DNA from: Mesorhizobium loti R88b
GTDB lineage: Bacteria > Pseudomonadota > Alphaproteobacteria > Rhizobiales > Rhizobiaceae
Assembly: GCF_013170845.1 (NCBI RefSeq)
Contig: NZ_CP033367.1
Span: forward strand, 1,240,001 to 1,304,000
Length of the DNA stretch: 64,000 bases
Direction: 5' to 3'
Shown here piece after piece: positions 17,362-26,934 of the stretch. The notes beneath the pieces were generated by a model. That model had not been told where the DNA came from, searched no databases, and saw only the letters and a list, made by a program, of their open reading frames with translations. How positions within the stretch are numbered: position 1 is the first letter of the stretch; every line of letters starts with the position of its first letter. The position numbers were made by a program, and so were the translations under genes.

Positions 17362-18600
17362 TCAGTTGCGCCCGTTGAGGTGGCGCACCTTGCGCAATTG
17401 CGGAAACAAATAAGCCCACAGCCCGGCGACCGCGATGGCGCCGACGCCGCCGATCACTACGGCTGGCACGGTGCCGATCAGCGCCGCCATGGTGCCGGCG
17501 CGGAATTCGCCGACTTCGTTGGAGGCGCCAACGAAAACCTGGTTGACGGCGTTGACGCGGCCGCGGACCTCGTCCGGTGTCCACAGCTGGATGAGCGTTT
17601 CCCTGATGTAGACGCTGAACATATCGGTGGCGCCGAGGAAGGCCAGCGCCACGATCGACAGCCAGGTGATGGTCGACAGGCCAAACAGCACAGTGCAGGC
17701 GCCGAACGCCGCGACGAAGCCGAGCATGATCTTGCCGGCATTGTCGCGAAGCGGGTGCCCGGCGAGCCACACCGCAACGCAGATGGCGCCGATGCCGGGC
17801 GCGGAGCGCAGCAGGCCGAGCCCCCACGGGCCGAGCTGCAGAATGTCGCGCGCATAGACCGGCAGCAGTGCCGAGGCGCCGGAGAGAAGCACGGCGAAGA
17901 GATCGAGCGAGATGGCGCCGAGCACGATCTTCTCGCTCCAGATGTAGCGAAAGCCGGCAAACAGCGTCTCCATCGTCGGCTTGTCGGTGGCGGTCTGCTG
18001 GATGGGTTTTGGAATGGTGAAGATCAGCAGGCCGGCCACCAGCATCAGCACGGAAGCGACGGCATATGCGGCTTCGGGCGAGACGCCATAGAGCAGGCCG
18101 CCGGCGACCGGGCCGATGATCGTCGCCGTCTGCCAGGCGGACGAGTTCCACGCAATCGCGTTGCCGAAATCCTCCGGCGGCACAAGATTGGCGAACAGCG
18201 ACGACGAGGCGGGTCCGTAAAAGGCACGCGCCATGCCGAACAGGGCCAGAACGACGAAGATCGGCAGCGGACTGACGAGGCCGCGCAGCGTGAAATAGAG
18301 GAGAACGAGCGCACAGCCTGCCTCGACCACGGTTGCCAGCGCCATGATCAGGCGGCGGCCGAAGCGGTCGGCCACGACGCCGGTGACCAGCACCAAGAGC
18401 AGCGACGGCAGGAACTGGACGATGCCGACAATGCCGAGGTCGAAGGGATCGCGCGTCAGATCATAGATCTGCCAGCCGACGGCGACGGAGACGATCATGG
18501 TCGCGAAGGTGGTGAGGAAGCGCGCCGTCCAGTAGCTGAGGAAGGCCTTGTGCCGGAAGGCGGCGTAACGCTGCTCCGGTGAAGTTTGTACTGGTGTCAT
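17362..18600 (-). CDS. MFS transporter (EntS/MFS_3-like)
   Basis: A 412-residue major-facilitator protein with about 11-12 hydrophobic segments. The loop 2-3 signature is VVADRFGRRLIMALAT, and the family-like ARFLTTFATMIVSVAVGWQIYDLT begins the first helix pair. GMARAFYGPASSSLFANLVP and WTPDEVRGRVNAVNQVFVG match the MFS_3 group that includes enterobactin exporter EntS and macrolide efflux proteins. It is probably proton-driven efflux of a small molecule. No biosynthetic gene nearby suggests the substrate. NIPSNAP follows on the same strand. Confidence 0.9.
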   Translation of the reverse strand: MTPVQTSPEQRYAAFRHKAFLSYWTARFLTTFATMIVSVAVGWQIYDLTRDPFDLGIVGIVQFLPSLLLVLVTGVVADRFGRRLIMALATVVEAGCALVLLYFTLRGLVSPLPIFVVLALFGMARAFYGPASSSLFANLVPPEDFGNAIAWNSSAWQTATIIGPVAGGLLYGVSPEAAYAVASVLMLVAGLLIFTIPKPIQQTATDKPTMETLFAGFRYIWSEKIVLGAISLDLFAVLLSGASALLPVYARDILQLGPWGLGLLRSAPGIGAICVAVWLAGHPLRDNAGKIMLGFVAAFGACTVLFGLSTITWLSIVALAFLGATDMFSVYIRETLIQLWTPDEVRGRVNAVNQVFVGASNEVGEFRAGTMAALIGTVPAVVIGGVGAIAVAGLWAYLFPQLRKVRHLNGRN

Positions 18601-18761
18601 GGAGAGAGGCCCCGTTGCGATGGCATTGATCGGCGGGGCATTTCCCGGATGGGCGCTGGTCCGACCAATGGAACGTCTAACAAAGTTCGCGGCGGGATGT
18701 GCGTTAAAATCCGGCCTGGATCAAGGGATTTTCAGCCTGTTCTTTCTATCGCACAAGGAAG

Positions 18762-19862
18762 TTACTGCCGCAGCGCCGCGGAAATGGCGTCGAGGCCGCC
18801 TCTCAACTCAGCTTCCGCCGGCCAACCAAAACCAACGCGGAAGAAGCGCTTTTCCATTTCGAACCAGTGGCCGGGCCCGACATAGGTGCCGTGGTTTTCC
18901 AGCAGATCGACATAGAACCGGTCGAGGTCGAAACCGGGTTCGACATTGAGGCGCGGGAAGCCGACGACACCGCCTTCGGGCCTGATCCAGTCGACCAGCG
19001 GCTCGCGGTCAATCCAGGCCTGGACGATGTCGCGGCGCTTGGCCATCTCGGGCAGCAGCGCGCCCAGGAACGCGTCCCGGCGCTCCAGCATGCCGCGCGC
19101 AATGCCTTCATCGATGACGCTGCCGCAGATGCCGATCTGCTCCTTGGCGGCGAGGAATGTCTCCTGCAGCTGCGCATCCCTGGTGATCAGCCAGCCGATG
19201 CGGATGCCGGGAATCCCGAAGGCCTTTGATAGCGACGATACGCTGATCGCCTTGGGGCTCAGCGAGGCCGCGGACGGCAGGCGGCTGCCATAGGAAAGAT
19301 CGCGATAGGTCTCGTCGACCAGCAAATGGCAATTGCTGGCCTCGGCGAGCGCCACCAGCGCGTCCAGATTGGCGCGCGACATCATCGTGCCGGTCGGGTT
19401 GTGCGGGCAGGTGACGCTGATCAGCTTCGTGTTCGGCTGGATCGCCGCCTTGATACGCTCGACATCGATGGCAAAGCCGTCCGCGAAGGCGAGGTCGACA
19501 AAGCTGATGGCGCAGCCGATGGCGCGGGGCGTTTCGATGTTGGTGGCGTAGTTGGGCCTGATGACGACGAGATGATCGCTCGCCGACAAAAGCGACGTCG
19601 AGATGATGAACAGCGCGCCGGCGGCGCCGGCTGTGACCAGGACATCGTCAGGCGAAACCCCGGCATCCTGCGCCGCGATCAGCGCGCGCAATTCCTTGTC
19701 GCCGCGATGCTCGCCGTAGAAGAGCGTCAGATCGGGCAGCGACAGGCCGATGTCGGAGAGTTTCTGGTCGGCGATCGAGCTTTCGGAGAGGTTGTAGCGG
19801 ATACGGTCGTAGCCGTATTCCTCCGGCGCCTCTTTCTCGATCACCATCCTGGTGTAGTTCAT
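18762..19862 (-). CDS. PLP-dependent aminotransferase (class I/II)
   Basis: A 366-residue fold-type I aminotransferase. Visible are the PLP-phosphate/ring pocket LVTAGAAGALFI, N155 in HNPTG, D183 in DETYRDL, the Schiff-base lysine K213 in SSLSKAFGIPG, and R221 in GIRIGW; a C-terminal substrate-binding Arg is likely near RFFRVGFGW. It resembles aspartate/aromatic aminotransferases but the amino-acid specificity cannot be read. The start at 19862 has AGGGGAAAG ahead of it; earlier in-frame codons overlap the next gene. It is monocistronic by layout. Confidence 0.92.
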   Translation of the reverse strand: MNYTRMVIEKEAPEEYGYDRIRYNLSESSIADQKLSDIGLSLPDLTLFYGEHRGDKELRALIAAQDAGVSPDDVLVTAGAAGALFIISTSLLSASDHLVVIRPNYATNIETPRAIGCAISFVDLAFADGFAIDVERIKAAIQPNTKLISVTCPHNPTGTMMSRANLDALVALAEASNCHLLVDETYRDLSYGSRLPSAASLSPKAISVSSLSKAFGIPGIRIGWLITRDAQLQETFLAAKEQIGICGSVIDEGIARGMLERRDAFLGALLPEMAKRRDIVQAWIDREPLVDWIRPEGGVVGFPRLNVEPGFDLDRFYVDLLENHGTYVGPGHWFEMEKRFFRVGFGWPAEAELRGGLDAISAALRQ

Positions 19863-19932
19863 GGCTTTCCCCTGCGACTGTAGCTCAAAGCTCCATCTCA
19901 GCAGCGAAGGCCTGTTGTCAACGATCTGACCT

Positions 19933-20427
19933 TCAAACGACAAATTCGGGATAGGACTTGCGGAAAGCTTTCAGCCAGGCGGCCGCTTTTCCGTAACCTG
20001 CCACTATGTCGTTCTGATCTCTAACCAGCAGAAATTCGAGATCTTGTTGGAAACAGAGGTGATTCACACCCCCCTTGTCGGCATGAGCCAAGGAAAGCCC
20101 GATGGAGTTCTGAAGTACAAACAAGGCATCTGGACGGGAAATTCGGCCATGTAGCTCGGTTACAACGAAGAGAGGCCCGCCGATTAGCTCCTTTTGCGTC
20201 GCGTAGAACAGTACGAAGAATGGCGCCCCTTGGGTCCTGTAGGCTTCCACCTCAATACCGTCCACGGGTCGGCATCTCATTGGCGAGAGGTCAAAAGCCT
20301 TCCCGTATCTTGCTTCAAGTTTACTGTATATTCCGCCAAGTTCCGGCTCGCGCAACACGGCATAGCGCGAGCCGTACTTATAGAGTCCAAGGTCTAAATA
20401 ATTGTCGGTCTCGTTCTTGAACTGCAC
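19933..20427 (-). CDS. Orphan hypothetical protein with lower GC
   Basis: I do not recognise this 164-residue protein. It has no signal peptide or membrane helix. It looks like a compact alpha/beta cytoplasmic protein rich in aromatic and charged residues (DNYLDLGLYKYGSRYAV at the start, GAPFFVLFYATQKEL in the middle, KAFRKSYPEFVV at the end). Third-position base use is clearly more A/T than in the flanking genes, with codons such as AGA, ATA and TTA that the neighbours avoid, which suggests recent transfer. It sits alone between an aminotransferase gene and mucR, both on the same strand. It could be a remnant of a small island; no partner gene is visible. Confidence 0.7.
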   Translation of the reverse strand: MQFKNETDNYLDLGLYKYGSRYAVLREPELGGIYSKLEARYGKAFDLSPMRCRPVDGIEVEAYRTQGAPFFVLFYATQKELIGGPLFVVTELHGRISRPDALFVLQNSIGLSLAHADKGGVNHLCFQQDLEFLLVRDQNDIVAGYGKAAAWLKAFRKSYPEFVV

Positions 20428-20451
20428 GAGACCGCTCCGCAGCTTCTAGCC

Positions 20452-20910
20452 TCAGGCCGAAACCTTGGCCTTGCGGCCCTTGGCCTTGACGGGCACCACC
20501 TCGACGGCCTTGCGGCCGAGACCGATCGACTTCGCCAGCAGCGAGCGCGACGCGGCATAGTTGGGGGCGACCATCGGGTAGTCAGCCGGCAAGCCCCATT
20601 TGGCGCGGTAGGCGTCCGGGGTCAGGTTGAAATGCACGCCGAGATGGCGCTTCAGCGATTTGAACTTCTTGCCGTCCTCGAGGCAGATGATGAAATCCGG
20701 CGTTACCGACTTCTTCGGGTTGACCGCGGGAACCAGGGGGGCGGCCTCCGGCACGGCCGGCTTGCCGAGCCCTTCGATCGAGGTGGCGACGCTGGCGATG
20801 AGGTCGGCCAGACCGGAGACGGGCAGGCGGTTCTTCTCGACGTAAGCGGATACGATGTGGGCGGTCAGCTCGAGAAGGTCGATGCGAGCGTCGTTGCTGT
20901 CGTCGGTCAA
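20452..20910 (-). CDS. mucR: Ros/MucR-type transcriptional regulator, divergent zinc site
   Basis: A 152-residue MucR/Ros protein, in rhizobia a global repressor and DNA organiser controlling exopolysaccharide, motility and symbiosis genes. The N-terminal oligomerisation part (NDARIDLLELTAHIVSAYVE) and the C-terminal LPADYPMVAPNYAASRS segment are standard. The finger reads C76-LED-GKKFKSLKRHLGVHFN. Compared with Agrobacterium Ros (Cys79, Cys82, His92, His97), the second Cys is Asp79 and the final His position is Phe94, with His89 and His93 kept. Zinc-poor or zinc-free Ros homologues have been described in Mesorhizobium loti, so function is probably kept. It ends in a basic tail (VKAKGRKAKVSA). 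Confidence 0.93.
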   Translation of the reverse strand: MTDDSNDARIDLLELTAHIVSAYVEKNRLPVSGLADLIASVATSIEGLGKPAVPEAAPLVPAVNPKKSVTPDFIICLEDGKKFKSLKRHLGVHFNLTPDAYRAKWGLPADYPMVAPNYAASRSLLAKSIGLGRKAVEVVPVKAKGRKAKVSA

Positions 20911-20937
20911 TGTTTCCTCCGTCTATGGCGAATGGCC

Positions 20938-20960
20938 TCGAAAATCGGGGTCGTTTTCGA
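20938..20960. promoter_or_regulatory. Palindrome upstream of mucR
   Basis: TCGAAAA (20938-20944) and TTTTCGA (20954-20960) are perfect inverted copies with a 9-bp spacer, 28-50 bp ahead of the mucR start codon. MucR proteins autoregulate and prefer AT-rich DNA with T-A steps, so this is a candidate operator or promoter element. Confidence 0.45.
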
Positions 20961-21124
20961 AAGGACCAGGCGTAAAATCAAAAAATTCTGAAGCGTCCCT
21001 AGGCGTATCGCGTGGAGCACGCCAGGCAGTACGGCAAAATTCCTAGTCGGCAAATCTGCATAACGCAACGATTTAAGCCATCGTCACACGTTATTTTGAA
21101 CAACTATACTAAACTGTAATACTA

Positions 21125-21829
21125 TCAGACGATCAACGCCTTGTCTCGCCACAGACGAAATCCGCCTTCGAAGGCGCGTGTGTTGTCGCCGCGCCTGGAG
21201 TCGGCCGGCAATTCGTCGAGCTTGTCGACATTGCCGCCGCCAATGACGACATAGTCTGGCTGCAGGGCGGCGCGCAGCCGGTTGACGACGTCGAAGACGG
21301 ATTCGCGCCACTTCTTCTTGCCGCGCCTTTCCAGACCGCGCTCGCCGACATAGTCCTCGAAACTCCTGGTCTTCTTGTAGGGAAGGTGGGCGAGCTCCAT
21401 AGGCAGGCCGACATGGTCGGCGATCATCGCTGCACCCAGACCCGTTCCAAGGCCGAGGAACAGCATGCGCCCGCCTTCGTAGCTGCCGATGGCTTGCATC
21501 AGCGCGTCGTTGACGACCTTGACCGGCTTGCCGAACTGCGCGGCGAAATCGAAGCCGGCCCAACCCTTGCCGAGATTCATGGGATCTAGCACCGGCTTGT
21601 CGTGACGTACCGGGCCCGGGTAACCCATCGAAATGACGTCGTAGGGCAGGCCTTCAGCGAGCTTCTTCACCGTATCGATCATCTGCTGCGGCGTCAGGTC
21701 CGGGCCCGAGTCGGCCCGGCGCTCGGTGCCGCCGGCGCTGGTCAGGATCTTCACATGCGAACCGCCAATATCGATCGAAAGCACGATCTTATCAGCACCC
21801 GAGTCCGTTTGCTTTACCGCCTTGGCCAT
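21125..21829 (-). CDS. ppgK: Polyphosphate glucokinase-like ROK kinase
   Basis: A 234-residue ROK-superfamily sugar kinase. The phosphate-1 loop is LSIDIGGSHVK (about residues 17-27), the central GYPGPVRHDKPVLDPMNLG carries the sugar site, the catalytic Asp is in VNDALMQAIG, and the phosphate-2 loop is FLGLGTGLGAAMI. Downstream, MELAHLP is followed by a charged RSFEDYVGERGLE and then RGKKKWRE, instead of the Cys-rich ROK zinc motif. That arrangement matches the actinobacterial polyphosphate/ATP glucokinase group. Position upstream of glucoamylase-zwf-gnd functions fits glucose phosphorylation. The start at 21829 is chosen for homology; zwf ends 14 bp upstream of it. Confidence 0.82.
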   Translation of the reverse strand: MAKAVKQTDSGADKIVLSIDIGGSHVKILTSAGGTERRADSGPDLTPQQMIDTVKKLAEGLPYDVISMGYPGPVRHDKPVLDPMNLGKGWAGFDFAAQFGKPVKVVNDALMQAIGSYEGGRMLFLGLGTGLGAAMIADHVGLPMELAHLPYKKTRSFEDYVGERGLERRGKKKWRESVFDVVNRLRAALQPDYVVIGGGNVDKLDELPADSRRGDNTRAFEGGFRLWRDKALIV

Positions 21830-21843
21830 CACTTCCCCTCCGT

Positions 21844-23220
21844 TCATGCCACCGGGTCGATCCAGCCATTGGGCGGCCCGAAGCCGGCCATGGCGTCCGC
21901 CGGTCCCCACGTTTTCGGCTCATAGAGATGCGGCGGCGTGGTGTCGCCGAGCACCGGGCCGACGATGCGCCACGCAAGTTCAGCCGCGTCCTGGCGGGTG
22001 AAGAGCTGGCCGTTGCCGTTCATGGCGTCGCCGATCAGCCTTTCGTAAGGCGGCATGTCGCTCTTTGAGTCGTCGAGCGCGGTGAGTTCGACCTGCTCGC
22101 CGACCATGTCGTCGCCGGGCGCCTTGCGCTGTGCGCCGATGGCGATCATCACCTGCGGGTCGATGCGGAAGCGCACGTAATTCTGGTCGGCGGGCTTGAT
22201 CGGATCGAAGACATCGAGCGGCGGCCGCTTCAGCCGCACCACCACCTCGGTGACATGCACCGGCATGTTCTTGCCGGCGCGGATGAAGAACGGCACGTCC
22301 TGCCAGCGCCAGGTGTCGACGAAGAAGCGCACCGCCGCGAAGGTCTCGACCGGCGAGTTCGGCCTCACACCCGGTTCCGCGAGATAGCCGGTGAACTGGC
22401 CGCGCACAACATCGTCCTTGGTCAAGGTGCGGATGGCGCGGAGCACCTGCACCTTCTCGTCGATCAGATCATCGGCGGAATGGCCGACGGGTGGCTCCAT
22501 GGCCAACAGCAGCAGGATGTTGAGCAGATGGTTTTCGATGACGTCGCGGATGGCGCCGACATCGTCATAGAATTTGCCGCGGCCCTCGACGCCGAAATCC
22601 TCGGCCATGGTGATCTGCACGCTCTCGACGTAATTGCGGTTCCAGATCGGCTCGAGGAACGAATTGGCGAAGCGGAAATAGAGCAGGTTTTGGATCGCTT
22701 CCTTGCCGAGATAGTGGTCGATGCGGAAGATCGACTGTTCGTCGAACACCAGATGCAGCACCCGGTTCAGCCAGCGCGCCGACTGCAGATCGTGGCCGAA
22801 AGGCTTTTCCACCATCAGCCGCGCGCCATGCGCGGTGCCCGATTGCTCCAACCCTTGCACGACGGTCTCGAACATGGTCGGCGGCACCGCCATGTAGTGC
22901 AGCGGCCGTTGTGCGCTGCCGAGCGCGGTCTTCAGTTTCTCGAAGGTGGCCGGATCGCGATAATCGCCGCTGACATAGCGCATCAGCGAGGCCAGCTTGG
23001 CGAAGACCGTCTCGTCGATAGTGCCCAGCGCGTTGACGATGCCGTCGCGGGCGCGATCCTGCAGCTGCTTCAGCTCCCAGGCCTCGAAGGCGACGCCGAT
23101 CACCGGCTCGGTGAGCGTGCCCTTGGCCACCATCTGGTAGAGGGCCGGAAATATCTTCTTGTGGGCAAGGTCACCGGTGGCTCCGAAGAGCACCAGCGTG
23201 TCGGACCGTTCCTGGCTCAT
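21844..23220 (-). CDS. zwf: Glucose-6-phosphate 1-dehydrogenase
   Basis: Oxidises glucose-6-phosphate to 6-phosphogluconolactone with NADP or NAD; 458 residues, slightly shorter than the common 490. The Rossmann motif is [19 protein letters not shown] (about residues 9-27). [13 protein letters not shown] and the substrate-binding [15 protein letters not shown] are intact, as is the [27 protein letters not shown] region. ATG 23220 has GGGGAG 9 bp ahead; an ATG 11 codons upstream would overlap gnd and lacks a ribosome site. It lies between gnd and the kinase gene, all on the minus strand. Confidence 0.95.
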   Translation of the reverse strand: MSQERSDTLVLFGATGDLAHKKIFPALYQMVAKGTLTEPVIGVAFEAWELKQLQDRARDGIVNALGTIDETVFAKLASLMRYVSGDYRDPATFEKLKTALGSAQRPLHYMAVPPTMFETVVQGLEQSGTAHGARLMVEKPFGHDLQSARWLNRVLHLVFDEQSIFRIDHYLGKEAIQNLLYFRFANSFLEPIWNRNYVESVQITMAEDFGVEGRGKFYDDVGAIRDVIENHLLNILLLLAMEPPVGHSADDLIDEKVQVLRAIRTLTKDDVVRGQFTGYLAEPGVRPNSPVETFAAVRFFVDTWRWQDVPFFIRAGKNMPVHVTEVVVRLKRPPLDVFDPIKPADQNYVRFRIDPQVMIAIGAQRKAPGDDMVGEQVELTALDDSKSDMPPYERLIGDAMNGNGQLFTRQDAAELAWRIVGPVLGDTTPPHLYEPKTWGPADAMAGFGPPNGWIDPVA

Positions 23221-23242
23221 GCGCGCGTCTCCCCTGTCGCCT

Positions 23243-24259
23243 TCATTTGCCATCCTTCGGCTTCTCGACATGGCCACCAAAGGCATAGCGCATGGCGGAC
23301 AGGAGCTTATCGGCGAATTCGGATTCGCCTTGCGAGGAGAAGCGGTCGAACAGCGCCGAGGATAGCACCGGCGCCGGCACGCCGGTGTCGATCGCCGCTT
23401 TCAGCGTCCAGCGTCCTTCGCCCGAATCCGAGACCCGGCCGCCGAAATTCGCCAGGCCCGGGTCGCTCTTCAGCGCGCCGGCGGTGAGATCGAGCAACCA
23501 GGAGCCGATGACGCTGCCATGCCGCCAGACTTCGGCCACCTGGGGAAGGTCGACGTCGAACTGGTAGTATTGCGGGTTTTCCAGCGGGCTGGTCTCGGCG
23601 TCGGCCGTGCGTTGCCGCTTGCCGGCATTGGCCGATTTCAGGATGTTCATGCCTTCGGCATAGGCGGCCATGACGCCGTATTCGATGCCGTTATGCACCA
23701 TCTTGACGAAGTGGCCGGCGCCGCTTGGTCCGCAATGCAGGTAGCCGAAGGGCGCCGTGCCGGCGGCCTTGTCGGGGGTGGGTGCTCCGGCATCGGCGCC
23801 GGGCGCCAGCGTCGCGAAAATCGGGTCGAGATGTTTGACCGCCTCGTCGGGGCCGCCGATCATCAGGCAGTAGCCGCGCTCAAGGCCCCAGACACCGCCA
23901 CTGGTGCCGACATCGACATAGTGCAGGCCCTTGGCCGCGAGCTCCGCGGCCTGATCAACGGCGTCGTGATAGTAGGAATTGCCGCCATCGATGATGATGT
24001 CGCCGGGCTCCATCAGGGCCGCGACCTGGTCTGCAATCTTGCCGGTGATCGCCGCCGGCAGCATCAGCCAGACACAACGCGGCTTGGCGAGCTTGCCGAC
24101 GAATTCCGTCAGGGACGCCGCTCCCAGCGCGCCGTCGGTCACCAGGGCGGCGACGCTGGCGGGGTTGATGTCGTAGACGACGCATTCGTGGCCGTCGCGC
24201 ATCAGGCGGCGGACCATGTTGGCACCCATCCGGCCCAGTCCCATCATTCCGATCTGCAT
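23243..24259 (-). CDS. gnd: 6-phosphogluconate dehydrogenase, short decarboxylating form
   Basis: Converts 6-phosphogluconate to ribulose-5-phosphate and CO2. At 338 residues it is the short GndA/YqeC-type, which in other bacteria is often NAD-preferring, not the ~470-residue NADP form. [19 protein letters not shown] holds the nucleotide loop [19 protein letters not shown] and [18 protein letters not shown] form the substrate site, and the catalytic Lys-Asn region is [13 protein letters not shown]. It is 22 bp upstream of zwf on the same transcript. No 6-phosphogluconolactonase gene is seen in the window. Confidence 0.94.
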   Translation of the reverse strand: MQIGMMGLGRMGANMVRRLMRDGHECVVYDINPASVAALVTDGALGAASLTEFVGKLAKPRCVWLMLPAAITGKIADQVAALMEPGDIIIDGGNSYYHDAVDQAAELAAKGLHYVDVGTSGGVWGLERGYCLMIGGPDEAVKHLDPIFATLAPGADAGAPTPDKAAGTAPFGYLHCGPSGAGHFVKMVHNGIEYGVMAAYAEGMNILKSANAGKRQRTADAETSPLENPQYYQFDVDLPQVAEVWRHGSVIGSWLLDLTAGALKSDPGLANFGGRVSDSGEGRWTLKAAIDTGVPAPVLSSALFDRFSSQGESEFADKLLSAMRYAFGGHVEKPKDGK

Positions 24260-24307
24260 GGTTTCGTCCCTGTTTCCTGGAGATTTGCTGGTTTATCGAG
24301 GAAGGCT

Positions 24308-26725
24308 TTACTGGCTGTCCTGGTCGCCTGATATGACGGTGAAGTCGACATTCTCCCAATCGCCGGTTGCGAGCCAGAAAAAAGTGAAGATCAGCGTGCT
24401 TCCCTTGCGGAGGCTGGCGGTCGGCAGATCGGCAAGATGGATGCCGAAAGCGTTCTCTTCTGTCTGGGCGTTGATGGCGGTCGCCCAGCTATCCGCGCTC
24501 CAGCGAACAATCGCCGGCGCCAGCAGCTCGACGCGCAGCGTCTTGCCTTCCGGCAGCAAGCGGATCTTGTTGTTGAACCGCCATGCCCTGAACGGCGACA
24601 CGGTCTTGTCCTCGATGTAGCGCTTGACGCCTTGCGGCGGCATGTCGAAGACAGCGCCGTCGCGCAGCGAGCGCAGCAGCTTGATATGCTCCGAGTGTGC
24701 CCAGACCAGCGGCATGGCGCTCCCCGAGGGGCGACCAAGCAGCAATTCGCGTTCCGGCAGGTCGGCGCCGTCCCAGACCTGCTCCGGCAACAGGCCGCCG
24801 GGCTCGGCGGAGCCTTCCAGCGCCTTGAGCAGGGTGGCCGCCTTGTCCTTGCGCCCCGCCGCCAATTCGTAATGGGCGCGTTCGCCGGCCATCAGCGGCC
24901 AGGGCCGGCCCTGGCCGGTGCCGTCGAACGGCGAGCCGTCCTGGTGCTCGCCATAGCCATCGCCATTGTAGCGATACCAGAGCGTTCCTTGCGGCAATTC
25001 GCAGCGCAGCCGGCCGTCGATGACCTTGACGGTGTTGACGATGCGCGGATCATCGGCGGCCCGCAGGCCAAAGCGCACCAGCGCCAGCGCATCCGGGCTG
25101 ACGATTTCCCCAGCGGGTTGGTCGGTGTCGCCGGGCGGCCGGTTCTTGATGGGGACAAAGCCGTCCTTCGGCGAGCCGGCTTCGGCGCTGTCGGGTGGCG
25201 CGATGCGGACGTAGTAGCCCTCGACGCCTGACGCCTCGCAGATTGCAGTGCCGGTGACATAGGTCCAACGCTCGACCTGGTCGTTCCAGCCATCTGATGT
25301 CTCGCGCAGATAGGTTGCGTCGTCCGGTTTGCCGCAGGCGTCGAGCAGATCGGCGGCGGCAAGCAGGGCCGCGATCTCGACGGCGAGCGTGAACGGGCTG
25401 AAGCCGGCATCTTCCTCCCAACGGTCCTCGCCGGTGACGGGTCCGTTGCGCACGACATAGGAGGCAGCTGTCTTGATCATCTGCAGGAAGGACGCCAGCT
25501 TGGCGCGCGGCAGATGGCCGGCGCGATGCAAGGCATCGGCCAGCAGCAGCGGAAAGGCGCATTCATCCATCTGGATGCCGGGCCAATAGGCCGATCCGTC
25601 GAGCCAGGCATTCTGCGGCCAGTGTCCGTCCGGCTGCTGGATGGAGCGCAGATATTCGAGGATCTGCAGCGCCGAGGCGGCATCGCCGGCGGCGAGGAAC
25701 CCGCCCGCCGTTTCGACCAGATCACGCGGCCAGACCAGATGATAGCCGCCAAGGTCGTCGTCGCCCTTGTTGAAGCCCCAGGGGATCGACAGGCTGGCGA
25801 CCGCCGCGCCCGGCATGGCGATGGACCGGTGCGTCGCCAGAACCGCCGTCGAGACGCGGTAGCCGTTGATCCCGGACGCCGCGTGCCGGTCCAGAGGCAG
25901 CAGGCCGGCCTGCCATTTGCGCCAGTTCTTGACGTAGGCCTTCGCTGCCGGCTCAAAACCCCGCTTCAGGCTGGCGAAGGCATTTTCGGCCGCCTCCTCT
26001 GGTGTTGCGCCAAAACCCAGCGCCAGCACCGCTTTTGTCTTGGTCGCCGAAAAACCGATCTCGCCGGTCAGCGCGACATTGCCGTCCTCGGCGCGCTGAC
26101 AGGCCGTATCGAGCTTGCCGGTATGATTGAGTTGCTGCCAGCCATCGGAGAAGCCGGCATAGCCGGCTGAACAGTCTCGCCAGGGCAGCGACGAAGCCAG
26201 CGCCAGGCAAGAGCCACGCCCGGAGGCAAACAATAGGGGCTTTCCCTTATGGGCGCCGACCCAGGCGGTGTTGCCCATGCCGGCATTGACCAGATGCGGC
26301 GCCAGAAGCGCGTAGACGCGGTAGTCGTCGGCTGCACCTTTGAGCGCGGTGAAAGTGATTTCCTGCAGCAGCGCGGGCCGCGCCGGGTCGGTAAGGATGC
26401 GTTTTTCGATACGGTAGGTCCCATCGGCGGCGGTGTTGACCAAGCTGTAGGCGGGTACGCCGGCCTCGAACGGCTCGATCGTGTGCTGGGAATCGCGCTT
26501 CTCTTCCGAGAAATAGCGGTCGGGGCCGGTGACGATCAGGCCGAGGTCGCGCGTGCAGGCGCTGTCGACGCGCGGATAGTAGATTTCGTTTAGGATGCCG
26601 TGGCTGATCGTGAACCAGATCTGGCCTGTGGGTGAAAGCGATGTGCCAACACCACTCTTGGCGCTCGACGTCCAGCGCGCCGGAATTCCCGGGGCTCCCG
26701 GGGGAACGATCGGCGTCACTGCCAT
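24308..26725 (-). CDS. Glucoamylase-type glycoside hydrolase, family GH15
   Basis: An 805-residue bacterial GH15 protein, probably exo-acting on alpha-glucans, maltooligosaccharides or related alpha-glucosides. An N-terminal beta-sandwich (~1-270) begins IPARWTSSAKSGVGTS and contains YYPRVDSACTRDLGLIV. The (alpha/alpha)6 barrel has GGYHLVWPRDLVETAG, the general-acid region VTGEDRWEEDAGFSP (Glu in WEE), and the general-base region MPLVWAHSEHIKLLRS (Glu of SEH). No signal peptide is seen, so it should act in the cytoplasm, which fits uptake followed by hydrolysis. ATG 26725 has AGGAGG 10 nt ahead. It lies upstream of gnd and diverges from a sugar transporter operon. Confidence 0.93.
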   Translation of the reverse strand: MAVTPIVPPGAPGIPARWTSSAKSGVGTSLSPTGQIWFTISHGILNEIYYPRVDSACTRDLGLIVTGPDRYFSEEKRDSQHTIEPFEAGVPAYSLVNTAADGTYRIEKRILTDPARPALLQEITFTALKGAADDYRVYALLAPHLVNAGMGNTAWVGAHKGKPLLFASGRGSCLALASSLPWRDCSAGYAGFSDGWQQLNHTGKLDTACQRAEDGNVALTGEIGFSATKTKAVLALGFGATPEEAAENAFASLKRGFEPAAKAYVKNWRKWQAGLLPLDRHAASGINGYRVSTAVLATHRSIAMPGAAVASLSIPWGFNKGDDDLGGYHLVWPRDLVETAGGFLAAGDAASALQILEYLRSIQQPDGHWPQNAWLDGSAYWPGIQMDECAFPLLLADALHRAGHLPRAKLASFLQMIKTAASYVVRNGPVTGEDRWEEDAGFSPFTLAVEIAALLAAADLLDACGKPDDATYLRETSDGWNDQVERWTYVTGTAICEASGVEGYYVRIAPPDSAEAGSPKDGFVPIKNRPPGDTDQPAGEIVSPDALALVRFGLRAADDPRIVNTVKVIDGRLRCELPQGTLWYRYNGDGYGEHQDGSPFDGTGQGRPWPLMAGERAHYELAAGRKDKAATLLKALEGSAEPGGLLPEQVWDGADLPERELLLGRPSGSAMPLVWAHSEHIKLLRSLRDGAVFDMPPQGVKRYIEDKTVSPFRAWRFNNKIRLLPEGKTLRVELLAPAIVRWSADSWATAINAQTEENAFGIHLADLPTASLRKGSTLIFTFFWLATGDWENVDFTVISGDQDSQ

Positions 26726-26821
26726 GTTTGTTTGGCCTCCTATGCGCATGCCTTACCCATCCAACGCGGCCATTACAATCATTGCACCGCAAGTTGATCG
26801 GCAGGCCGTCGCTGATTGCAG

Positions 26822-26857
26822 TTGACAGTTTGCGGCCCATCTGCATTTGTCTGACAA
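26822..26857 (+). promoter_or_regulatory. Candidate promoter for the sugar ABC operon
   Basis: TTGACA at 26822-26827 is a good -35 match and lies ~110 bp before the binding-protein start in the 209-bp GH15/transporter divergent region. The -10 side (ATTTGT or TTTGTC at 17-18 nt) is weak. TGTC-T-GACA at 26849-26857 is a small palindrome. Function is unproven. Confidence 0.3.
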
Positions 26858-26934
26858 TAGATAAAAAACAGGAACGCGAGCCACGACACCATCCACCAAT
26901 CAGCATGACCAGCAACTCTTGGGAGGAGTATGAT

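Noticed and set aside
17359..18582. 407-codon frame antisense to the MFS gene
   Set aside because: Charged low-complexity translation; the minus strand encodes transmembrane helices with an MFS signature.
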